From NCBI RefSeq assembly GCF_004365875.1, contig NZ_SODF01000002.1, forward strand, positions 930,001-994,000: a stretch of DNA of 64,000 nt. The letters are read 5' to 3'. This DNA comes from Kribbella kalugense. GTDB lineage: Bacteria > Actinomycetota > Actinomycetes > Propionibacteriales > Kribbellaceae. Shown one piece after another: positions 1 to 8,445 of the stretch; position 1 is the stretch's first letter; each line of letters begins with the position of its first letter. The notes under the pieces are model-generated. The model ran no database searches, was not told the DNA's origin, and saw only the letters and a list, made by a program, of their open reading frames with translations. A program made the translations under genes and the position numbers.

Positions 1-232
1 GCCCGCGGCTGCGATTGGCCAGATAAGTCCGCATGTCATCGATACCGACACCGGCTGCCCGCAGGCACGCCAGGGCTTCGAGTGCGTCGACATCCGCGTC
101 GCCGTACCGTCGATGCCCGCTGCTCGTGTCCCGGCCGATCGGGCCGACGAGGCCGACGTCCTCGTAGTACCGCAGCGTGGGTTCGCTCAGGCCGCTGCGG
201 CGCGCGACCTGCTGGATGGTGAAGCTTGTCAT
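1..232 (-). CDS. MerR family transcriptional regulator (5' part)
   Basis: The reading frame starts at an ATG at 232 and runs off the left edge, so only about 77 N-terminal residues are visible. It opens MTSFTIQQVARRSGLSEPTL and continues RYYEDVGLVGP, then RRYGDADVDAL. This is the classic MerR winged-helix DNA-binding domain, with the R-Y-Y-E-x-x-G-L signature at residues 21-28. The effector domain lies outside the window, so the signal it senses is unknown. A perfect 16-bp palindrome lies 19 bp upstream of the start, in the usual place for autoregulation. The family is certain; the inducer is not. Confidence 0.9.
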   Translation of the reverse strand, partial: MTSFTIQQVARRSGLSEPTLRYYEDVGLVGPIGRDTSSGHRRYGDADVDALEALACLRAAGVGIDDMRTYLANRSRG

Positions 233-250
233 GTCACCCACGGTCACATA

Positions 251-266
251 CCTCAAGCGCTTGAGG
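251..266. promoter_or_regulatory. Palindromic MerR-type operator
   Basis: CCTCAAGCGCTTGAGG is a perfect 16-bp palindrome just upstream of the merR start. MerR/SoxR regulators typically bind CTCAAG...CTTGAG dyads lying between -35 and -10, so autoregulation is the simplest reading. No second divergent target gene is present here, because the neighbour to the right ends toward it. Confidence 0.6.
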
Positions 267-272
267 TCAAAC

Positions 273-322
273 GATGTGGGGAGGATTTCGTACCCGGATC
301 GGGCCGAAATCCTCCCCACATC
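273..322 (-). terminator. Strong hairpin terminator after the dehydrogenase operon
   Basis: A perfect 18-bp inverted repeat occupies 273-290 and 305-322, with a 14-nt loop. It sits six bases past the stop codon of the E2 gene, so it most likely ends the minus-strand bkd operon and insulates the merR promoter. There is no long T tract, as is common in high-GC actinomycetes. Confidence 0.75.
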
Positions 323-327
323 CGCGA

Positions 328-1710
328 CTAGAACATCAGGGCGCGAGCTGGGTCCTCGAGGATGCTTGCTACGTCGGCGAGGAAGGTGGAGCCCTTTTCG
401 CCGTCGATCAGGCGGTGGTCGAAGGACAGGGCGAGCGTGGTGATCCAGCGTGGGACGATCTCGTCGTCCACCACCCACGGCTGCTTGCGGACCGCGCCGA
501 ACGCGAGGATCGCGGCCTCGCCCGGGTTGATGATCGGCGTACCGGCGTCGACGCCGAAGACGCCGACGTTGGTGATCGTGAACGAACCGCCGGCCTGGTC
601 CGCCGGTTGGGTCTTGCCCTCGCGGGCGACGGCGACCAGGTCGTTCAGCGCCCTGCACAGGTCGGGCAGGGTGAGGGTGTCGGCGCCCTTGATGTTCGGG
701 ACGATCAGCCCGCGCGGGGTGGCCGCGGCGATGCCGAGGTTGACCGCGCCCTTGTAGACGATCTCCTGCGCCTGCTCGTCCCAGGCCGCGTTGATGATCG
801 GCGTACGACGGGCTGCCAGGGTGACCGCTTTTGCGACGATCAGTAGCGGGGAGACTCGGAGGTCGCGGAACGCCTTGTCTGCCTTCAACCGCTCGACCAG
901 GTCCATCGTGGCGCTGACGTCGACGGTGATCCACTCGGTGACATGCGGTGCGGTGAACGCACTGGCAACCATCGCCTGCGCCATCACCTTCTGCACACCC
1001 TTGACCGGCACGCGGGTGTCGCCGCGACCGCTCACTACCGGCGCAGGCTCGTAGGCAACCTCCGCCACCGGAGCAGCAGTCGAATGCCCTTCGACGTCAG
1101 CCCGGGTGATGATCCCACCCGGCCCGGTCGCCGTCACGGTCGCCAGATCGATCCCCAGATCCTTGGCCAACTTCCGCACCGGCGGCTTGGCCAACACATG
1201 CACACCGTTGCCCCCAGCAACTTCCCCAGCAATAGGAGCATGCTGCACCGCAGCCATGGGCGCGGAAGGAGCGGGCGCGACGACTGCCGCCACCGGAGCA
1301 GGAGCCGGCGGCGCCGAGGCAGGAGCCGCACCTGCGGGAGCCTTACGAGCCCGCCGCTTGGCTTCTGTGGTTTTCGGGCCGTAGCCAACAAGCACAGCAG
1401 TCCGACCGCCGGTCTTGTCTTCCTCGGGGACGACCGGGACCAGATCCTCCGGCGAACCCTCCGCCGACGACTCAGTCTCCACCGAGATGATCGGCGTACC
1501 GACCGGCACCGTCTCACCCTCAGGCACCAACAACTCAGTAATCGTCCCAGCGAACGGAACCGGCAGCTCAACGAGCGACTTAGCCGTCTCGATCTCGACC
1601 ACGGTGTCGTTGAGCTTGACGGTGTCGCCCGGCTTGACCTTCCAGCTGACGATCTCGGCCTCGACCAGGCCCTCTCCCACGTCCGGGAGGCGGAACTGCT
1701 GGATGCCCAT
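328..1710 (-). CDS. bkdC: Branched-chain 2-oxoacid dehydrogenase E2 (dihydrolipoamide acyltransferase)
   Basis: This is the core acyltransferase of a 2-oxoacid dehydrogenase complex, passing the acyl group from lipoamide to CoA. The 460 residues read in the canonical order. An N-terminal lipoyl domain comes first, with the lipoylated lysine in ETAKS (K44), followed by an Ala/Pro-rich linker at about 110-165. A peripheral-subunit-binding domain spans about 173-208 (VRKLAKDLGIDL), and the catalytic domain ends with DHRLIDG near residue 431, supplying the active-site His and Asp. The ATG at 1710 overlaps the TGA of the E1-beta gene (TGATG), so the genes are translationally coupled. The longer upstream in-frame extension is discarded because the lipoyl domain starts exactly here. 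Confidence 0.95.
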   Translation of the reverse strand: MGIQQFRLPDVGEGLVEAEIVSWKVKPGDTVKLNDTVVEIETAKSLVELPVPFAGTITELLVPEGETVPVGTPIISVETESSAEGSPEDLVPVVPEEDKTGGRTAVLVGYGPKTTEAKRRARKAPAGAAPASAPPAPAPVAAVVAPAPSAPMAAVQHAPIAGEVAGGNGVHVLAKPPVRKLAKDLGIDLATVTATGPGGIITRADVEGHSTAAPVAEVAYEPAPVVSGRGDTRVPVKGVQKVMAQAMVASAFTAPHVTEWITVDVSATMDLVERLKADKAFRDLRVSPLLIVAKAVTLAARRTPIINAAWDEQAQEIVYKGAVNLGIAAATPRGLIVPNIKGADTLTLPDLCRALNDLVAVAREGKTQPADQAGGSFTITNVGVFGVDAGTPIINPGEAAILAFGAVRKQPWVVDDEIVPRWITTLALSFDHRLIDGEKGSTFLADVASILEDPARALMF

Positions 1711-2687
1711 CAGTACCCCATCACCCGGTCGACGCCGTCCAGCACCCGGTCCAGGTCGGGGAGGTAGTCTTCCTCGGTCCGCGACGCGGGGTAGGGCATG
1801 TCGTATCCGGTAACGCGCAGTACCGGCGCCTCGAGGTGGTAGAAGCACTCCTCGGTCACCCGCGCCGCGATCTCCGAACCCGGGCCGAGCGACAGCGGCG
1901 CCTCGTGCACCACGACCGCCCGCCGAGTCTTCTTGACGGACGCGAAGATCGTCGCCAGGTCCAGCGGCGCGATCGTCCGCAGGTCGATGACCTCGAGCTG
2001 CCGGCCGTCCTCGACCGCAGCCTCGGCGGCCTGCAGGCACGTCTTCACCATCGGGCCGTAACAGAACAGTGTGGCGTCGGTGCCCTCGCGGACCACCTTC
2101 GCCTGGTGCAGCGGCAGCGTCGGCTGGACGGACTCGTCCAGCTCGGCCTTCTCGTGGTACCGGCGCTTCGGCTCGAAGAAGACGACCGGGTCGTCCGAGG
2201 CGATCGCCTGCTGGATCATCCAGTACGCGTCGACCGGGTCGCCGCAGGCAACCACCTTGAGACCCGGGACGTGCGCGAACAGCGTCTCCGGCGACTCCGA
2301 GTGGTGCTCGACCGCGCCGATGCCGCCGCCGAACGGGATCCGGATGACGACCGGCATCTTGATCCGCCCAGCCGACCGGTAGTGCATCTTCGCGACCTGG
2401 TTGATGATCTGGTCGTACGCCGGGAACACGAAACCGTCGAACTGGATCTCGCAGACCGGCCGGTACCCGCGCAGCGCCAGGCCGACCGCGGTCCCGATGA
2501 TGCCGGACTCGGCCAGCGGGGTGTCGATCACCCGGTCCTCGCCGAAGTCCTTCTGCAGTCCTTCAGTAACTCGGAAAACACCGCCGAGCTTGCCGATGTC
2601 CTCACCCATGATGATGACCTTGGGGTCGGCCTCCATCGCGGCCCGCAGGCCGGCGTTGATGCCCTTGCCGAGAGTGATCTTCGTCAT
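1710..2687 (-). CDS. bkdB: 2-oxoacid dehydrogenase E1 component, beta subunit
   Basis: This 325-residue protein is the transketolase-like beta chain of a branched-chain (or related) 2-oxoacid dehydrogenase. It pairs with the alpha subunit immediately upstream to form the heterotetrameric, thiamine-diphosphate-dependent E1. The start MTKITLGKGINAGLRAAMEA, the segment IIMGEDIGKLGGVF with its conserved glutamate, and GTAVGLALRGYRPVCEIQF are typical. The C-terminal half holds the transketolase-C domain. The alpha gene ends 3 nt before this start and the E2 gene overlaps its stop, so the three form one operon. Substrate assignment (branched-chain oxoacids rather than pyruvate) is inferred from split E1 subunits and operon order. 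Confidence 0.94.
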   Translation of the reverse strand: MTKITLGKGINAGLRAAMEADPKVIIMGEDIGKLGGVFRVTEGLQKDFGEDRVIDTPLAESGIIGTAVGLALRGYRPVCEIQFDGFVFPAYDQIINQVAKMHYRSAGRIKMPVVIRIPFGGGIGAVEHHSESPETLFAHVPGLKVVACGDPVDAYWMIQQAIASDDPVVFFEPKRRYHEKAELDESVQPTLPLHQAKVVREGTDATLFCYGPMVKTCLQAAEAAVEDGRQLEVIDLRTIAPLDLATIFASVKKTRRAVVVHEAPLSLGPGSEIAARVTEECFYHLEAPVLRVTGYDMPYPASRTEEDYLPDLDRVLDGVDRVMGY

Positions 2688-2690
2688 CGC

Positions 2691-3854
2691 TCAGCCCTCG
2701 CCTTCGAACGAAGCGGCGTACGCGGTGAACTGGTCCCGTTGCTCGGCCAGCTGCGGCGTCTCCTCGACGTACACGTGCTGGAAGAAGTCGGTCAGCTCCG
2801 GATCCGGCAGCGCCAGGCAGCCGGCCCGCAGCTCCGCGGCGATCTTGTCGGCCTCGGCGTCGACCTGGTCGAAGAAGTCGTGCTCGACCCCGGCGTGCCG
2901 GGACAGGTAGGCGTGCACCCGCTCGATCGGGTCCTTGAGCTTCCAGTGCTCGAGGTCCTCGTTCAACCGGTACTTCGTCGGGTCGTCGGACGTGGTGTGG
3001 GCACCCATCCGGTACGTGTAGGCCTCGATCAGGGTCGGGCCGCTGCCCTCGCGGGCCCGCTTCAGCGCCTGCTGCGTGACGGCGTACGTCGCGAGTACGT
3101 CGTTACCGTCGACGCGGACGCCGGGGAATCCGAAGCCGGCCGCGCGCTGGTAGAGCGGGATCCGGGTCTGCCGGTCGATCGGCTCCGAGATGGCCCACTG
3201 GTTGTTCTGGCAGAAGAACACGACCGGCGCGTTGAAGACGGAGGCCCAGATGAACGCCTCGTTCACGTCGCCCTGGCTGCTGGCGCCGTCACCGAAGTAC
3301 GCGATCGTCGCCTCGCCGTCCTCGGCGTCGCCGATCGCGTGGTCGCGCTGCTGACCCATCGCATACCCGGTCGCGTGCAGCGTCTGGGCGCCGATCACGA
3401 TCGTGTACAGGTGGAAGTTGTTGTCCTTCGGGTCCCAGCCGCCCTGGTCGACGCCGCGGAACAGGCCGAGCAGCCGCAGCGGGTCGACGCCCTGGCACCA
3501 CGCGACGCCGTGCTCGCGGTACGTCGGGAAGACCATGTCCTTCTTGTTCAGCGCACGGGCGGAGCCGATCTGCGCGGCCTCCTGACCGAGCAGGGACGCC
3601 CACAGGCCGAGCTCACCCTGACGCTGCAGGGCGGTCGCCTCGGTGTCGATCCGGCGGACCAGGGTCATGTCCCGGTAGAAGCTCTTGACGACGTCGTCGT
3701 CGAGGGCGAACGAGTAGTCCGGGTGCTCGACGCGCTCACCTTCAGGCGTCAGCAGCTGGACGAACTCGACCTCTTCCAAGGCCTGGGGCGGACTGACCGG
3801 CGCCTCGACGGACGCGAACACTTCCGGGGCAAGGCCCGGTACCGACTCACTCAC
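2691..3854 (-). CDS. bkdA: 2-oxoacid dehydrogenase E1 component, alpha subunit
   Basis: This is the thiamine-diphosphate-binding alpha chain of the branched-chain-type dehydrogenase, decarboxylating 2-oxoacids from valine, leucine and isoleucine. The cofactor motif GDGASSQGDVNEAFIW followed by CQNNQW is clear. The frame stays open upstream to about 4112. I chose the GTG at 3854 because a GAGGA ribosome site lies 6 nt upstream and because family N-termini fit a start near MSESVPGLAPEV. A second GTG at 3860 directly abuts the GAGGA and is less likely. The product has 387 residues and is first in a three-gene operon. No E3 gene is present here, so lipoamide dehydrogenase must be encoded elsewhere. 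Confidence 0.93.
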   Translation of the reverse strand: MSESVPGLAPEVFASVEAPVSPPQALEEVEFVQLLTPEGERVEHPDYSFALDDDVVKSFYRDMTLVRRIDTEATALQRQGELGLWASLLGQEAAQIGSARALNKKDMVFPTYREHGVAWCQGVDPLRLLGLFRGVDQGGWDPKDNNFHLYTIVIGAQTLHATGYAMGQQRDHAIGDAEDGEATIAYFGDGASSQGDVNEAFIWASVFNAPVVFFCQNNQWAISEPIDRQTRIPLYQRAAGFGFPGVRVDGNDVLATYAVTQQALKRAREGSGPTLIEAYTYRMGAHTTSDDPTKYRLNEDLEHWKLKDPIERVHAYLSRHAGVEHDFFDQVDAEADKIAAELRAGCLALPDPELTDFFQHVYVEETPQLAEQRDQFTAYAASFEGEG

Positions 3855-4141
3855 ATGCACTCCTCGGGTTCGAGCGCGGGATCGCCGCGACCGCAACGTT
3901 GCACGGGGCCGGCCCGTTGCGCCGGATGAGGCTTTCGCAGGCTGGTCCGCGTGATTCCAGGGGTTGATGCACTGCTGGCAGTGGACCACCTCACCGGTCT
4001 CACTCCCATCTTGCCGGACACCGTACCTAGCAGGTGCCTGATCCGCTAACTGTCTGGACGCTGGCGGGTACGGCGGTACCGAAAAGGGTCCTGGGGTGAG
4101 ACACCAGTCCATCCACTGGTCCCATCTTCGCGCTCATATTA
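3855..4141 (-). promoter_or_regulatory. Long leader and promoter of the bkd operon
   Basis: About 460 bp separate this operon from the divergent DMT gene. On the minus strand a TAATAT sequence at 4141-4136 is the best -10 candidate; the -35 is weak. It would give a leader of roughly 270 nt before the E1-alpha start. A perfect 6-bp stem (ACCAGT / ACTGGT) lies at 4103-4120 in that leader. I recognise no known riboswitch family. The rest of the interval to 4316 shows nothing beyond the ribosome site of the next gene. Confidence 0.35.
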
Positions 4142-4316
4142 CAGAGATCAAGCGTACCGACGGCATCTGTCACAAATTCATCTCGATCACCGCGACCACC
4201 CGCCTGGCGGGAAACGGTGGGCGGCTGGCCGGAAACCGGCTTGCGCGGCGGATCGCCGAAGCCTAGCGTAAGGATCGTTCTTGCATGACACCCCTGACAT
4301 CCCTCAAGGAGCCACC

Positions 4317-5249
4317 ATGGTCGCCTCTGCTCCGGCGCGAGTACCGGAGTCCCGGACGGCCTCGGGCGCGATGATCTGGACCGCGCTGGTGGTCGTGTAC
4401 GTCGTCTGGGGTTCGACGTACCTGGCGATCCGGGTGGTCGTGGACGCCAAGATCCCGCCGATGCTCGGGATGGCGACCCGCTTCCTGACCGCCGCGGTGC
4501 TGATGGCCATTGGCCTGACCATCAAGTCGGGCTGGCGGCGGCTGCGGATCACCCGGCGGGAGGCGGTCGGCGCGGCCACGGTCGGCGTACTGCTTCTTGC
4601 CTTTGGCAACGGCGCGGTGGCGATCGCGGAGCAGACCGTCCCGTCCGGCTTGGCTGCTCTATTAGTGGCCGCGATCCCGCTGTGGCTGATGCTGCTGCGC
4701 GTCGGAGGCGGTGAACGGCCGCGCGGGATGACCTGGGTCGGCGTGCTGATCGGCTTCGGCGGGGCGGCATTGCTCGCGTTGTCAGGGGGCAACACGAGCG
4801 CGAAGCCGCTGTCGGTCGCGGTCCTGGTGGTCGGCACGATCTGCTGGGCAACCGGCTCCCGGTTCGCTCCCCAGCTCGGTCTGCCACGGGACCCACTGGT
4901 GACCGCGCTCTACGAAATGGTCTTCGGCGGTACGGCGATGGTGCTGCTCGGCGTACTGCGGGGTGAGCCGGCGCGTCTGCATCTGGACCGAATCGACGGC
5001 TCGGGGTGGATCGGGCTGGCGTACCTGGTGGTGTTCGGGTCGCTGCTGGCCTACACGGCGTACTCGTATCTGCTGGCCAACGCGCCGATCTCACTGGTCG
5101 GGACGTACGCGTACGTGAACCCGGCGGTCGCCGTCTTCCTCGGCTGGCTGATCCTGAACGAGAGCCTGACCTGGCAGATCCTGCTCGGCGGCGCGGTGAT
5201 CATCGTCGGGGTCGCGCTCGTGGTCACGTCGGAACGCCGCCGCACCTGA
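4317..5249 (+). CDS. EamA/DMT-superfamily transporter
   Basis: This is a ten-helix drug/metabolite transporter of the inner membrane. The two EamA repeats are visible: WTALVVVYVVWGSTYLAIRV opens the first, and GTICWATGSRFAPQ opens the second. The ATG at 4317 follows AAGGA by six bases, giving 310 residues; a TTG 36 nt upstream is less likely. The substrate cannot be read from sequence; amino acids or purine derivatives are usual for the family. The gene contains the adjacent rare codons CTA TTA near 4659, and a TTA codon can make translation depend on a bldA-type tRNA. It stands alone and is followed by a hairpin. Confidence 0.88.
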   Translation: MVASAPARVPESRTASGAMIWTALVVVYVVWGSTYLAIRVVVDAKIPPMLGMATRFLTAAVLMAIGLTIKSGWRRLRITRREAVGAATVGVLLLAFGNGAVAIAEQTVPSGLAALLVAAIPLWLMLLRVGGGERPRGMTWVGVLIGFGGAALLALSGGNTSAKPLSVAVLVVGTICWATGSRFAPQLGLPRDPLVTALYEMVFGGTAMVLLGVLRGEPARLHLDRIDGSGWIGLAYLVVFGSLLAYTAYSYLLANAPISLVGTYAYVNPAVAVFLGWLILNESLTWQILLGGAVIIVGVALVVTSERRRT

Positions 5250-5292
5250 CCATCGGGGCCGTCAGGGCCGTCGGCACGTCGGGCAAAAGGAA

Positions 5293-5321
5293 AGACCCGA
5301 GCCCACGAGGGACCCGGGTCT
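5293..5321 (+). terminator. Probable terminator after the DMT transporter
   Basis: AGACCCG at 5293-5299 pairs with CGGGTCT at 5315-5321 around a 15-nt loop, 43 bp past the stop codon. There is no T run, so it is a hairpin of the actinobacterial type. Confidence 0.5.
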
Positions 5322-5758
5322 CCCACCGCTGCCGATGCGCGCGGCAGCGGGTCCGGCGCCGGTCGCGCCTTGCCCCGAAAAAACATGGCGCGAATCTCCG
5401 GCAATGGTTCCAACGATATTCCGATGTATCGTGGTATTGCCAATTCGGCGACCACCGAGCCCACCGACAACAATGTTCCGATTCACCGGGCATCCGTCAC
5501 CCGCGCTGACTCAACGACGTACCCGGAGCTCGGTTACGGGTGCTTCTGTCTCAATTTCCGCTCGCTCTCCGCACCGTGCCGTTGCCGGTAAGTTGCCTGG
5601 TCAGCACGGTTTTCGTTGCTCTGTCAGGAAACTCATCACCAGGAAACTATGCGAGCCAACATGAGCGAAAAAAGTTGACGAAAAAGTTTGTAACCGGCCG
5701 TGCCAGGTGTCGTTAGCACTAAGACGAATCCGTCAAACCCGAAAGGAAACCTGGCATA
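5322..5758 (+). promoter_or_regulatory. AT-richer upstream region of the secreted repeat protein
   Basis: This roughly 440-bp gene-free stretch is clearly lower in GC than its neighbours. Two copies of AGGAAACT lie at 5626-5633 and 5641-5648, exactly 15 bp apart. A TTGACG sequence at about 5676 and the TTAGCACT stretch near 5713 are the best promoter elements, but their spacing is poor. A purine-rich GAAAGGAAA ribosome site at 5741-5749 serves the gene at 5759. Short open frames inside have no homology I recognise. Confidence 0.35.
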
Positions 5759-6352
5759 ATGCAGGTAACTCGCAAGATCGTCGCCGCCGCGGCGGTGGCG
5801 ACCATCGCCACCCTCGGTCTGGCGACTGTCGTGAGCGCCAACGTTCTCGACGACACCCAGAAGAAGGCTCAGGACGCGGGCCTGGCTGACGCGGCGTCTG
5901 CGGCCAGCGGCGCTTACGGCGGCAACCACGGCTGGTACGGCGTGAAGCGCGACGGCAAGCTCGTCGCCCTCGACGACAACAACATCGGCCCGTTCCAGGC
6001 CTGCCACCTGTTCGGCTCGGGCACCGGCATCGGCGGCAACGTGCCGGCCGATGACATCACCGGCGTCGTGGGCTTCTTCAACAACGGCAACTCGGTCACC
6101 GCGGTCAAGACCTGCGAGCAGGGCAACGCGCAGACCAACCGCAAGTTCTACAAGATGGGTGACGACGGCGTCGTCTCCATGAGCCGCAACAACGTCGGCC
6201 CGTTCCAGGCCTGCCACAACGAGCTGTCGGCCACCGGCATCGGCGGCAACGTCCCGCTGACCAGCCTGGCCGGCGTTCTGGGCGCGTTCAACGACGGCAA
6301 CTCCGTTGACACGCTGAAGACCTGCGAGCAGGACTCCGAGCAGAACAACTGA
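5759..6352 (+). CDS. Secreted protein with two 70-residue cysteine-pair repeats
   Basis: I do not recognise this 197-residue protein. It starts with a Sec signal peptide (MQVTRKIVAAAAVATIATLG, likely cleaved after Val-Ser-Ala near residue 27). The mature part contains two repeats with exact 70-residue periodicity: N74/N144, GPFQACH at 77-83 and 147-153, TGIGGNVP at 89-96 and 159-166, and K-T-C-E-Q at 117-121 and 187-191. Each repeat has two cysteines 37 residues apart, suggesting one disulfide per repeat. The small, Gly/Asn-rich, cysteine-paired design recalls chaplins and rodlins, but the spacing and motifs do not match either. It stands alone between its own leader and a strong terminator. 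Confidence 0.85.
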   Translation: MQVTRKIVAAAAVATIATLGLATVVSANVLDDTQKKAQDAGLADAASAASGAYGGNHGWYGVKRDGKLVALDDNNIGPFQACHLFGSGTGIGGNVPADDITGVVGFFNNGNSVTAVKTCEQGNAQTNRKFYKMGDDGVVSMSRNNVGPFQACHNELSATGIGGNVPLTSLAGVLGAFNDGNSVDTLKTCEQDSEQNN

Positions 6353-6430
6353 CCCTCCCTGGTCAGTGATGCAGGACCCGAAAGAGCCACCTCGGTGGGG
6401 TGACTGACTTCGGAGCAACACGCAACAACC

Positions 6431-6468
6431 GCGGCGCCGGGAGCAAGCCTCACTCCTCCCGGCGCCGC
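6431..6468. terminator. Bidirectional hairpin terminator
   Basis: GCGGCGCCGGGAG at 6431-6443 pairs perfectly with CTCCCGGCGCCGC at 6456-6468. It lies between the ends of the plus-strand secreted-protein gene and the minus-strand SDR gene, so it can serve both. Confidence 0.8.
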
Positions 6469-6499
6469 TTCACGTCTGCCGCCGTCTATCTGGCGCCGT

Positions 6500-7210
6500 T
6501 CAGAGGTCGCGGAGGTCGACGCAGGAGCCGTTGGGAAGGTCGCGAGACAGCAGCGACCAGATGCCGGCGGCTGCGTCCTCTGGCGTCGTCAGGGCACCGG
6601 ACTCTTCAAGAGCGTGGAAGCGGGCTACGGCGGGGAACGACTCCTCGTCGGTGGCGCGGATTTCCGCCTGCATGCCGGTGTCTACTACGCCTGGGGCCAC
6701 CGCGATGACGCGGCAACCATCGACGGGCTGTTCCTGACCTACGGTGCGGACCCACTGCTCTACGGCTGCTTTGCCGGCGTTGTACGACGACCAGCCGGCG
6801 TACGCGGTCTTGGCCGCGCCGGAGGAGAGCATCACGAGGTGACGCTCGCAGGCGAGGTGGGCGGAGGCACGCAGGAACGCCGCACCCAGGACCTGCGGGG
6901 CGGCCGAGTTCAGCAGGACTGCTCTCGCATAGGCGTCCGGGTCGGTGCCGCCAGCGGGCCCGATGGGGGTGATGGTGCCCGCATTGTGGATGAAGACGAC
7001 CCGCTCTCCGTCGTACGCCGCCAACTCCTGGGTGAAGTGGTCCTCGACACGGATCCAATCGGCGGGGTCCGAGAGGTCCGCCTTGAGGTGGTTCGGCGTA
7101 CCACCTCGGCGGGAGATGTCGATGACTCTGGCGTCCGGGAACGGCACTGCCGCAGCGAGGGCGGCGCCGATCCCAGCCGAGGCTCCAGAGATCCAGACGA
7201 GTGCACTCAC
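6500..7210 (-). CDS. Short-chain dehydrogenase/reductase
   Basis: This is a cytoplasmic NAD(P)-dependent oxidoreductase of 236 residues. The Rossmann motif GASAGIGAAL is near residue 9. NNAG is replaced by HNAG (FIHNAGTITPIGP), and the active site reads MLSSGAAKTAYAGWSSYNAG followed by K, giving the Ser and Y-x-x-x-K residues. The IDISRR segment after the second strand suggests NADP preference, as in sepiapterin and benzil reductases. It starts with GTG directly abutting the TGA of the aminotransferase gene upstream, so the two are co-translated. The substrate is unknown. Confidence 0.88.
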   Translation of the reverse strand: MSALVWISGASAGIGAALAAAVPFPDARVIDISRRGGTPNHLKADLSDPADWIRVEDHFTQELAAYDGERVVFIHNAGTITPIGPAGGTDPDAYARAVLLNSAAPQVLGAAFLRASAHLACERHLVMLSSGAAKTAYAGWSSYNAGKAAVEQWVRTVGQEQPVDGCRVIAVAPGVVDTGMQAEIRATDEESFPAVARFHALEESGALTTPEDAAAGIWSLLSRDLPNGSCVDLRDL

Positions 7211-8290
7211 TCAGCGGGACCAGGTGCGGGCGACCTTGAGGAAGAGGTTGTTGGCTTCGGGTTCGCCGATGGTGACGCGGACGCCTTCGCCGGGGAACGC
7301 GCGGACGGAGACGCCCTCGGCCTGGACGGCCTCGGCGAACTTCACGGTGTCCTCGCCCAGGTCGAGCCAGACGAAGTTGGTCTCCGACTCGGGTACGTCC
7401 CAGCCGGCCGCACGCAGTTCGCCGACCACGCGGGTCCGCTCGACGATCAGCGCGTCGACCCGCTCGAGGAGCTCGTCCTCGACGGCCAGGGACGCGATCG
7501 CGGCCGCCTGCGCGACGTAGCTGACCCCGAACGGCAGCGCGCACTTCCGGATCGCGGCGACCACGTCCGGGTGCCCGATCGCGTACCCGACCCGGAACCC
7601 GGCCAGACCGTAGGCCTTCGAGAACGTCCGCAGTACCAGCACGTTCGGCCGGTCGCGGTACAGGTCGACACCGTCGACGACGTCGGTCTCCCGGACGAAC
7701 TCGCGGTACGCCTCGTCGATCACGACCAGGACATTGCGCGGTACGGCGTCCAGGAAGGCGATCAACTCGTCCCGGCGGACGACCGGTCCGGTCGGGTTGT
7801 TCGGCGTACAGACCACCACGACCTTGGTGCGGTCGATGATCGCGGCCTCCATCGCCTTGAGGTCGTGGCGGGCGTCGGCGGTCAGCGGCACCTGGACGGA
7901 CGTGGCGCCGGTCAGCTGCACCGCGATCGGGTACGCCTCGAACGATCGCCAGGCGTAGATCACCTCGTCACCGGCCGTAACCGTCGCCTGCAGCAGGTGG
8001 TAGAGCAGCGCGACCGATCCGGTCCCGACCGCGAGATCGCTCACCGGTACGCCGAACCGGTCCGACAGCGCCTCGAGCAGGTCGACGGCACCCATGTCCG
8101 GGTACCGGTTCATCTCGGCCGCGGCCGCGGTCGCGGCGGCGAGCACACCCGGGAGCGGCGGGTACGGGTTCTCGTTGCTGGACAACTTGTACGTCGGTCG
8201 GCCGTCGGTGCGCGCCGGCGGACGGCCCGGCTTGTAAGCCGCGACGTCGTCCAGGCAGGCGCGAAATCGAACCTCGTTGTCAGGGGTCAT
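7211..8290 (-). CDS. Histidinol-phosphate aminotransferase-like PLP enzyme
   Basis: This fold-type I aminotransferase of 359 residues has the HisC features [12 protein letters not shown] near the N-terminus and [19 protein letters not shown] around the PLP lysine. HisC converts imidazole-acetol phosphate to histidinol phosphate. Stand-alone HisC-like enzymes outside the his operon often act on aromatic amino acids instead. Here it is paired only with an SDR gene and no other histidine gene, so I keep the specificity open and give no symbol. The start at 8290 lies about 100 bp from a GntR-type palindrome shared with the divergent gene. Confidence 0.9.
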   Translation of the reverse strand: MTPDNEVRFRACLDDVAAYKPGRPPARTDGRPTYKLSSNENPYPPLPGVLAAATAAAAEMNRYPDMGAVDLLEALSDRFGVPVSDLAVGTGSVALLYHLLQATVTAGDEVIYAWRSFEAYPIAVQLTGATSVQVPLTADARHDLKAMEAAIIDRTKVVVVCTPNNPTGPVVRRDELIAFLDAVPRNVLVVIDEAYREFVRETDVVDGVDLYRDRPNVLVLRTFSKAYGLAGFRVGYAIGHPDVVAAIRKCALPFGVSYVAQAAAIASLAVEDELLERVDALIVERTRVVGELRAAGWDVPESETNFVWLDLGEDTVKFAEAVQAEGVSVRAFPGEGVRVTIGEPEANNLFLKVARTWSR

Positions 8291-8387
8291 GTCCGCAGGT
8301 TAGTCCTTACCCCAACCCCAGAACCACCCTCGCCGGAGCGACCTCGCGCACATCGTTTGACTCCGAGTACGTCGAGCCTCAAACTGA

Positions 8388-8406
8388 CTGATTGTCGGAC
8401 AATCAG
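8388..8406. promoter_or_regulatory. GntR/FCD-type operator palindrome
   Basis: CTGATTGTCGGACAATCAG is a perfect 19-bp palindrome between the divergent aminotransferase and dimethylargininase-like genes, 40 bp before the latter's start. Its core TTGTCGGACAA matches the TNGTNNNACNA pattern known for FCD-type GntR regulators. No regulator gene adjoins it. The nearest FCD regulator starts at 11759. Confidence 0.6.
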
Positions 8407-8445
8407 GAGATCTACACTGGGTCTCAACGGGTCAGGGAGGGTGTC

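Noticed and set aside
1836-3929. Very long plus-strand open frame antisense to the bkd operon
   Set aside because: It is a GC-bias shadow: no domains, Arg/Asp/Val-rich, and the opposite strand encodes clear E1 and E2 subunits.
5262-5591. Small open frames on both strands before the secreted repeat protein
   Set aside because: No ribosome site, no recognisable domain, and they overlap a hairpin and likely promoter region.
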